10,362 nucleotides of DNA from Elusimicrobiota bacterium (lineage in GTDB: Bacteria > CG03 > SLGR01 > JAGXOG01). The notes under the pieces were generated by a model. That model searched no databases. It was not told the origin of the DNA and worked only from the letters and a program-made list of their open reading frames with translations. How positions within the stretch are numbered: position 1 is the stretch's first letter; the number at the start of each line of letters is the position of its first letter. The DNA is taken from positions 1-10,362 of the forward strand of contig JAQICQ010000129.1 in assembly GCA_027858455.1 (NCBI GenBank), in the 5' to 3' direction. Both the position numbers and the translations under genes were made by a program. This document shows positions 6,364-10,362 of this stretch, piece by piece.

Positions 6364-7240
6364 TTCATCAGCATACGCCAATTATATTATACCCGATTCT
6401 GTAGAAGATATCAGCCGGAGATTACGCGGCCGGGTGGCATATTTTCTTGCCGGCGGTACCGACATTATGGCTCTTAAAAAAGACGGGCTTCTTGAAGATC
6501 GTATATGGGTGGATATAAGCGGTCTTAAAGAATTAAAAGAAATAAAAAAAGAAGACGATTATATAAAGATAGGCGCTTTAAGCACGATGTCTGATATAGC
6601 ATCTTCCAAAATAATAAGAGAGTATGCCGCAGCTCTTAAAGATTCGGCGGATGATATGGGGTCGCCTCTTATAAGAAATTTAGCTACGATAGGCGGGAAT
6701 CTGGCTAATTCCAGCCCTGCGGGAGATACTCTTCCGGCTCTTTGCGCGCTCGATGCTATAGTAAAGGTAACCACAGCCGGCAATCAAAGAGAAATACCTG
6801 TTTTTGAGTTTGTAACAGGGCCCGGGTCTAATGTTTTAAACGAGGGCGAGATAATTACTTCCGTAGATATTCCTTTTTATTCGGGAAGTATGTCAGGTTT
6901 TTTAAAGCTTGGTTCCCGCAGGGCGCTGGCTATATCTAAAGTATCGGTGGCCGTTTGGTGGGTCACCGAAGATGATGAGGCTGAAGAAAAAAAGATAAAA
7001 GATATATCTATATTTATGGGGGCGGTGGGGCCTAAACCGTTACGGGCTAAAAGAACAGAAGAACTTTTAAAAGGCGAGACTCTTATGTCGGGCCGGCCGG
7101 GCATCACATCGGAAAAGTTCAAAGAAGCAAAAGAAAGAATAATGACTGAGGCTAAACCCATAGATGATTTTCGTTCTACGGCAGAATATTGTTCGCAGAT
7201 GGTGGGCGTCCTGTTGGAAAGAATTCTTGTTGGAAAATAA
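6353..7240 (+). CDS. Molybdenum hydroxylase FAD-binding subunit
   Basis: This 295-residue protein belongs to the FAD-binding medium subunit family (CoxM/XdhB type). The FAD-binding blocks are FLAGGTDIMALKK (31-43) and ATIGGNLANSSPAGDT (111-126), the latter inside the usual RNLATIGGN context. The second domain (about 178-292, starting GFLKLGSRRALAISKVSVA) is the CO-dehydrogenase flavoprotein C-terminal domain. It should pass electrons from the [2Fe-2S] subunit to an acceptor such as NAD(P). There is no inserted Cys-rich [4Fe-4S] loop of the 4-hydroxybenzoyl-CoA reductase kind. The ATG at 6353 lies within the last codons of the upstream gene and is preceded by AAGGG at 6340-6344 at good spacing, which supports this start. 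The protein ends at the edge of an imperfect repeat that crosses its last codons. Confidence 0.94.
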   Translation: MKFDSSAYANYIIPDSVEDISRRLRGRVAYFLAGGTDIMALKKDGLLEDRIWVDISGLKELKEIKKEDDYIKIGALSTMSDIASSKIIREYAAALKDSADDMGSPLIRNLATIGGNLANSSPAGDTLPALCALDAIVKVTTAGNQREIPVFEFVTGPGSNVLNEGEIITSVDIPFYSGSMSGFLKLGSRRALAISKVSVAVWWVTEDDEAEEKKIKDISIFMGAVGPKPLRAKRTEELLKGETLMSGRPGITSEKFKEAKERIMTEAKPIDDFRSTAEYCSQMVGVLLERILVGK

Positions 7241-7288
7241 ATTTTATTGGGAAAAAAGTGTTTGGAAAAAATTTTATCGGGAAAAAAG
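7230..7288 (+). repeat. Imperfect direct repeat (about 28 bp, two copies) ahead of the PPC gene
   Basis: Copy one (7230-7258) spans the last codons of the FAD-subunit gene and the start of the gap. Copy two (7262-7288) sits in the gap. Both follow the pattern ttggaaaa...attttat(t/c)gggaaaaaag and differ by a 2-base indel and one substitution. In copy two the terminal aaaaaag runs into the strong AAAAGGAG at 7284-7291 that serves the ATG at 7301. In copy one the matching position reads aaaaaagtg, with no usable start nearby. A local duplication that lengthened the gap is likely. Confidence 0.7.
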
Positions 7289-7300
7289 GAGAATTAAAGA

Positions 7301-7645
7301 ATGAAACAGCTGAAATTCAGATATGAAGAGGGAGAGTCGGTAATTGAGGAATTTAAAAAAGATATTGCGGCTTCGGGTATTAAATCCGGAACAATTACGG
7401 CGGTGGTGGGGGCTCTCAAAGATTTTACTATTGTGACTATAAGACAGAACTCCGAAACTATTCCTCCGGAACATTTTGAAAAAAAGTTTGATAATAATGT
7501 AGAGCTTACCGGCAACGGGGTTATCCGTGACGGAAAACCCCATATCCATATGACAGGCGGTCTTGAAGGAGGCGCCGCGCTCAGCGGGCACCTTATAGAG
7601 GGGACCGTAACTTATTTTGTTGAAATTATGGTGTTAATAGGATGA
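7301..7645 (+). CDS. PPC/DUF296 domain protein (small metal-binding, DNA-binding-like fold)
   Basis: The 114 residues are a single PPC (plants and prokaryotes conserved, formerly DUF296) domain. Recognisable pieces are GESVIEEFKKDIAASGIKSGTI near the N-terminus, VVGALKDFTI (35-44), the central VELTGNGVIRDGKPHIHMTG (67-86) and SGHLIEGTVTYFVEIMV near the end. His81, His83 and His97 match the histidines proposed to bind a metal in bacterial and archaeal members. Plant AT-hook proteins use this domain beside a DNA-binding hook. Stand-alone bacterial proteins have no agreed function, and this one has no AT-hook. A strong AAAAGGAG at 7284-7291, nine bases before the ATG, fixes the start. Its stop overlaps the next gene's start by 4 bp, so it is translated with the isomerase gene. 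Neighbourhood alone does not make it a regulator of the upstream oxidoreductases. Confidence 0.9.
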   Translation: MKQLKFRYEEGESVIEEFKKDIAASGIKSGTITAVVGALKDFTIVTIRQNSETIPPEHFEKKFDNNVELTGNGVIRDGKPHIHMTGGLEGGAALSGHLIEGTVTYFVEIMVLIG

Positions 7646-8895
7646 TTGAATTAGATTACAGAAATTGTTTAGCAGCGCGGATAGGGTCTGAAGGAATATC
7701 GGAGGAAAAATTAGAGTCAGTAAAGAAACAGGCCTTTGCAGAACTTGAAAATATTAAAAAGAACCCGCCGGGTTTTATGAAGCTGCCGGTAAGATTTGAC
7801 GAAGCCCGTAAGATTCGCGAAGACGCAAAAAAGTACAGGGATTTTAAGAATTTGGTAGTTCTGGGAATAGGCGGTTCGGCTTTAGGTAACATCACCCTTA
7901 AAAATATGCTTACTCATACTTACCACAATCAGGGAAAAAACGGCGGATATCCTAATCTCTATGTGCTTGATAATGTGGATCCGGAGTGGACTTCGGAGCT
8001 TAGCGATATAATTGATCTTAAAGATACCGTCTTTAATGTTATCACTAAATCCGGTTCGACGGCGGAAACTCTCTCTAATTTTTTCTTCTTTCTGGAAAAA
8101 CTTAAAAAAGAAAGATCTGACTGGAAAGACCATCTTGTTTTTACTACCGGCAACAAAGGTTTTTTGAGAGAATTTGCCGATGAAAACGGTATAAAAACAT
8201 ATTCAGTTCCGGAAGATGTCGGCGGAAGATATTCTGTTCTTTCTGAAGTAGGGCTTTTCCCGGCGGCTGTTACCGGCTTAAATATAGAATCTCTGCTTGA
8301 AGGGGCGGCAGATGCCGAAGAGAACGAGCATGTACCCGTAACTTATGCGGCCCTGCAGTATTATTTTTATAAGAAAGGTAAAAATATATCTGTATTTATG
8401 CCTTATTCAAAAAAGCTTGAAAGTACCGCCGATTGGTTCCGTCAGTTATGGGCCGAATCCTTAGGTAAAAATGAAAAGACCGGCCCGACGCCTGTAAAAG
8501 CAATAGGGACTACAGATCAGCATTCGCAGGTGCAGCTTTACATGGAAGGGCCTAAAGATAAAGTATTTACTTTTTTAAGCGTCAAGGACAGTTCACCGGA
8601 AGTTAAACTTAAATATGATGGCCATTTTTTAGGCGGTAAAACTATGCGGGGGCTCTTTAATGCCGAGCTTGAAGGCACTACTGGGGCGCTGACAAAGGAA
8701 GACCGCCCCAATATGAATTTTGAAATACCAAAAATTGATGCTTATAATGCAGGCGAACTTTTATATCAGCTGGAGATGGCCTGCGCTATAACCGGGGGTA
8801 TGTTAGGAATAGATCCGTTTAATCAGCCGGGGGTGGAGTTGGGCAAAAAATTGGCGTATGAAATATTAGAGAAAAACACGGGACAACTTATATGA
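7642..8895 (+). CDS. pgi: Glucose-6-phosphate isomerase (phosphoglucose isomerase)
   Basis: This 417-residue protein interconverts glucose 6-phosphate and fructose 6-phosphate in glycolysis and gluconeogenesis in the cytoplasm. Two SIS-type sugar-isomerase domains are visible. The first has VVLGIGGSALGN (72-83) and the phosphate-binding TKSGSTAET (135-143). The second has GGRYSVLSEVGLFP (194-207), QLWAESLGKN (268-277), GTTDQHSQVQLY (289-300) and PFNQPGVELGKK (392-403). Glu272, His294 and Lys402 are the expected catalytic residues, all present. At 417 residues it is on the short side of the bacterial type (about 415-450) and well below the 550-residue type. The start gives the usual MIELDYRN beginning, although only a short AGG touches the ATG, so coupling through the ATGA overlap with the upstream gene is likely. 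It also overlaps the downstream gene by 4 bp. Confidence 0.97.
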   Translation: MIELDYRNCLAARIGSEGISEEKLESVKKQAFAELENIKKNPPGFMKLPVRFDEARKIREDAKKYRDFKNLVVLGIGGSALGNITLKNMLTHTYHNQGKNGGYPNLYVLDNVDPEWTSELSDIIDLKDTVFNVITKSGSTAETLSNFFFFLEKLKKERSDWKDHLVFTTGNKGFLREFADENGIKTYSVPEDVGGRYSVLSEVGLFPAAVTGLNIESLLEGAADAEENEHVPVTYAALQYYFYKKGKNISVFMPYSKKLESTADWFRQLWAESLGKNEKTGPTPVKAIGTTDQHSQVQLYMEGPKDKVFTFLSVKDSSPEVKLKYDGHFLGGKTMRGLFNAELEGTTGALTKEDRPNMNFEIPKIDAYNAGELLYQLEMACAITGGMLGIDPFNQPGVELGKKLAYEILEKNTGQLI

Positions 8896-9344
8896 GATTT
8901 TTATCAGGCAGCAGCGCAGAACAATTTTTGTCGGATTTAGTCTATTCAAAAAAGCAGGTGCATAAAAACTGCATCGATATTACTGCAAAAAAAATATATA
9001 AATTAAAGGGCGGGGCAAAACTTGATTTTGGCGGAAGTGAATATAAAGAAGCGCCAAAAGATATAATTACACCCGAACTTAAAGATAAAGAAGACAAATA
9101 CGGATGGTGGGAGTTAGAGAGGGACTATTATCTTGTAAAATACAATGAACGCCTCACTATCGCGCCAGGCCAAAAAGCTGTTCTTTTGCCTCATAAGCGG
9201 TTGATAAATGCCGCGGCAAGTCAGGCAGTGAGGATATATGATAAAAGCGGGGAAATTATAAATAATCTGGTCGTTTCGGAAAATATTTCCATAAAAGAAA
9301 ATGCCCGTTTAAGCAGATTATTTATAGTAGAGGATTTAGATTAA
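8892..9344 (+). CDS. dUTPase/dCTP-deaminase-superfamily-like protein, catalytic motif apparently lost
   Basis: The 150-residue protein resembles the archaeal-type dUTPase/dCTP deaminase group rather than the classical bacterial trimer. It opens with FLSGSSAEQFLSDLV, then has CIDITAKKIYKLKGGAKLDF (27-46), GWWELERDYYLVKYNERLTIAPGQ (71-94) and a closing ISIKENARLSRLFIVE (132-147), the same order of blocks I recall from that group. Where functional members have a PRSSLLRMG-like motif followed by an HTAxxDAGY segment, this one reads PHKRLINAA followed by QAVRIYDKSGE. The nucleotide-binding and catalytic Ser, Arg and His positions are therefore missing, although an Asp (117) remains. The beta-rich fold is likely kept, but hydrolysis of dUTP or deamination of dCTP is doubtful. 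It overlaps the isomerase gene by 4 bp (ATGA at 8892-8895) and is followed after 1 base by the next possible start. The fold assignment rests on pattern memory only. Confidence 0.65.
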   Translation: MRFLSGSSAEQFLSDLVYSKKQVHKNCIDITAKKIYKLKGGAKLDFGGSEYKEAPKDIITPELKDKEDKYGWWELERDYYLVKYNERLTIAPGQKAVLLPHKRLINAAASQAVRIYDKSGEIINNLVVSENISIKENARLSRLFIVEDLD

Positions 9345-9345
9345 G

Positions 9346-9714
9346 ATGAATCCAAAGAAATTTAAAAAAGGCAAACATACTTATGTTGATTGGGGTAAAG
9401 GCGTAAAAGAGGTAAAAAAAATGACAGCAAAACCAGATAATAAAAAACAGGTAGAAATTAAAATGGATGAAGAGACGGCGATGGGGAAATATTCAAATGT
9501 CTGTTCGCTCAGCCATACCCCGGAGGAATTTGTAATGGATTATATTTTTATTCCTCCCAAAAGTCCGCAGGCAAAAGTAGTGTCAAGAATATTAATGTCG
9601 CCGGGGCATGCAAAAAGACTGCAGATGGCTTTAAGCGACAATATTAAAAAATACGAGAAAAAATTCGGCAAGATTTCTCCTTCCGAAAAGATGGATAAAA
9701 GGATAGGTTTTTAA
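9346..9714 (+). CDS. DUF3467 family protein
   Basis: The region from residue 35 on (QVEIKMDEETAMGKYSNVCSL, SHTPEEFVMDYIFIPP, SRILMSPGHAKRLQMALSDNIKKYEKKFG) matches the DUF3467 family. These are small, soluble, widespread bacterial proteins of about 100 residues with no established role. No signal peptide or membrane segment is present. Two starts are possible. The ATG at 9346 is one base after the upstream stop and has AGAGGA 11 bases ahead. The ATG at 9421 has AAAAGAGG at 9405-9412 with an ideal 8-base spacer, and gives a 97-residue product (MTAKPDNKKQ...) closer to the family's usual length and beginning. The longer frame adds 25 Lys-rich residues. I report the long frame but consider the internal start at least as likely. 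Confidence 0.88.
   Translation: MNPKKFKKGKHTYVDWGKGVKEVKKMTAKPDNKKQVEIKMDEETAMGKYSNVCSLSHTPEEFVMDYIFIPPKSPQAKVVSRILMSPGHAKRLQMALSDNIKKYEKKFGKISPSEKMDKRIGF
9405..9412 (+). promoter_or_regulatory. Ribosome binding site that favours an internal start at 9421
   Basis: AAAAGAGG lies 8 bases before the ATG at 9421, inside the longer reading frame of the DUF3467 gene. It is a better Shine-Dalgarno match at better spacing than the AGAGGA 11 bases before the ATG at 9346. It therefore bears on which methionine starts the protein. Confidence 0.5.
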
Positions 9715-9759
9715 CAGTCGGTGATAAAATTTTGACCGGAATGGTTTTAAAAACTAAAG

Positions 9760-10362
9760 ATGATAGTTTTTGTACATAATAATAAAACCGCAGGGACTAC
9801 TTTAAAATTTATTTTAAGAAATAGTTTCGGCATACATCATTGTGATTCGGCAAAATCAAAAACTAAACCATTTTTACAGAAAGATTTAAGGTTTGCCAAA
9901 AAAGTTTTTTTCGGGATTAACAGTATCGCGGGTCATAATCTTGTTGAGCCTACAAAACATTTAACGGACCCGGATTTAGATTTTATAACAATCCTTAGGG
10001 ATCCCGTTAAGAGGTGCGCTTCTCATTATCAGGATAAGGTAGCAAGAGGCAGGATAAATGAGCCGTTTGAGTCATGGATAAAAAATAAAAGATTTAGAAA
10101 TGTAATGGTAAATAGAATAGCCGGCGGGCCTGACCCGGATAAAGCCTATGAACTTTTAAAAAATAGGTATTTATTGGTAGGACTTACTGAAAAGTTTAAT
10201 GAATTTTTAAGAATGTTAGGTATAGTTTCGCCTTATAAAATAAATATAAAGTATAAGAAGAAACTTGTGAATTCGGATAATTCCGTTAAAAGAAAAATTC
10301 TATCCGATAAAAAAAATTTAAAAGTTTTAAAAGAAGGTAATGAACTTGATATTATATTGTAT
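9760..10362 (+). CDS. PAPS-dependent sulfotransferase (3' partial)
   Basis: An open frame of 201 codons runs from the ATG at 9760 to the right edge with no stop, so the C-terminus is missing. The N-terminus MIVFVHNNKTAGTTL holds the 5'-phosphosulfate-binding loop of the Sulfotransfer_2-type family, with Lys9 and Thr10 in the NKTAGTT motif. ILRDPVKRCASHY (78-90) is the 3'-phosphate-binding motif RDPxxRxxSxY, with Arg80 and Ser88 as the expected contacts. The later RYLLVGLTEKFNEFLRML segment is also typical. Such enzymes move sulfate from PAPS to carbohydrates or other acceptors, often for cell-surface polymers. The acceptor cannot be told here. An in-frame TAA at 9748-9750 shows that no longer start exists. 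No clear Shine-Dalgarno precedes it. The 45-bp gap and lower GC suggest it may begin a different unit, perhaps a surface-polysaccharide region. Confidence 0.88.
   Translation, partial: MIVFVHNNKTAGTTLKFILRNSFGIHHCDSAKSKTKPFLQKDLRFAKKVFFGINSIAGHNLVEPTKHLTDPDLDFITILRDPVKRCASHYQDKVARGRINEPFESWIKNKRFRNVMVNRIAGGPDPDKAYELLKNRYLLVGLTEKFNEFLRMLGIVSPYKINIKYKKKLVNSDNSVKRKILSDKKNLKVLKEGNELDIILY

Noticed and set aside
9718..9740. Possible terminator stem CGGT...ACCG after the DUF3467 gene
   Set aside because: Only four base pairs with a long AT-rich loop and no clean T-tract follow, so it is too weak to call.
9732..9760. TTGACC as a -35 for the sulfotransferase gene
   Set aside because: A -10 at normal spacing would fall on the start codon itself and the best hexamer there (TAAAGA) is a poor match.
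1..10362. tRNA, rRNA, CRISPR array, insertion sequence or riboswitch
   Set aside because: No cloverleaf, regular spacer-repeat array, transposase frame, terminal inverted repeats or known aptamer pattern could be recognised by eye. The noncoding DNA is limited to gaps of about 110 bp or less.

Overview
The window is a compact, single-strand stretch of bacterial DNA. Every gene I can support lies on the + strand. Genes are separated by short gaps or joined by 4-bp ATGA stop/start overlaps, and Shine-Dalgarno-like AGG/GAGG motifs precede several starts. Base composition is moderately AT-rich. The iron-sulfur-rich dihydropyrimidine-dehydrogenase-like flavoprotein and the molybdenum hydroxylase suggest an anaerobic or fermentative bacterium, probably from an uncultured lineage. 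The sequence alone does not let me name a phylum.

Layout. (1) 3-850: the C-terminal end of a membrane protein that resembles an ABC-2-type permease, overlapping by 4 bp a YgjP/DUF45 zinc metallopeptidase. (2) 851-959: an AT-rich spacer with a 14-bp tandem duplication and a good sigma70-like promoter candidate. (3) 960-7240: the metabolic core. It holds an 863-residue fusion of the two bacterial dihydropyrimidine dehydrogenase subunits (PreT-like plus PreA-like), then a three-subunit molybdenum hydroxylase of the xanthine dehydrogenase family in the order Mo subunit, [2Fe-2S] subunit, FAD subunit. (4) 7241-7300: a short gap carrying an imperfect direct repeat. (5) 7301-9714: a PPC/DUF296 domain protein, a short bacterial glucose-6-phosphate isomerase, a dUTPase/dCTP-deaminase-like protein that seems to lack the usual catalytic motif, and a DUF3467 protein. 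(6) 9760-10362: the N-terminal 201 codons of a PAPS-dependent sulfotransferase that runs off the right edge.

How the genes may work together. The molybdenum hydroxylase keeps the residues that correspond, by my ungapped reading against recalled bovine xanthine oxidoreductase, to the purine-handling Glu802, Arg880, Phe914 and the catalytic Glu1261. The neighbouring flavoprotein keeps the whole electron chain of dihydropyrimidine dehydrogenase, including a likely glutamine cluster ligand. Its pyrimidine pocket, however, shows Asn-to-Ser and His-to-Gln changes around a retained catalytic Cys. The simplest inference is an N-heterocycle pathway in which one enzyme hydroxylates the ring and the other reduces it, or oxidises the reverse product, with a substrate that may not be plain uracil or thymine. 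The downstream genes look like housekeeping or accessory functions sharing the transcript, and no functional link to the core can be shown from sequence.
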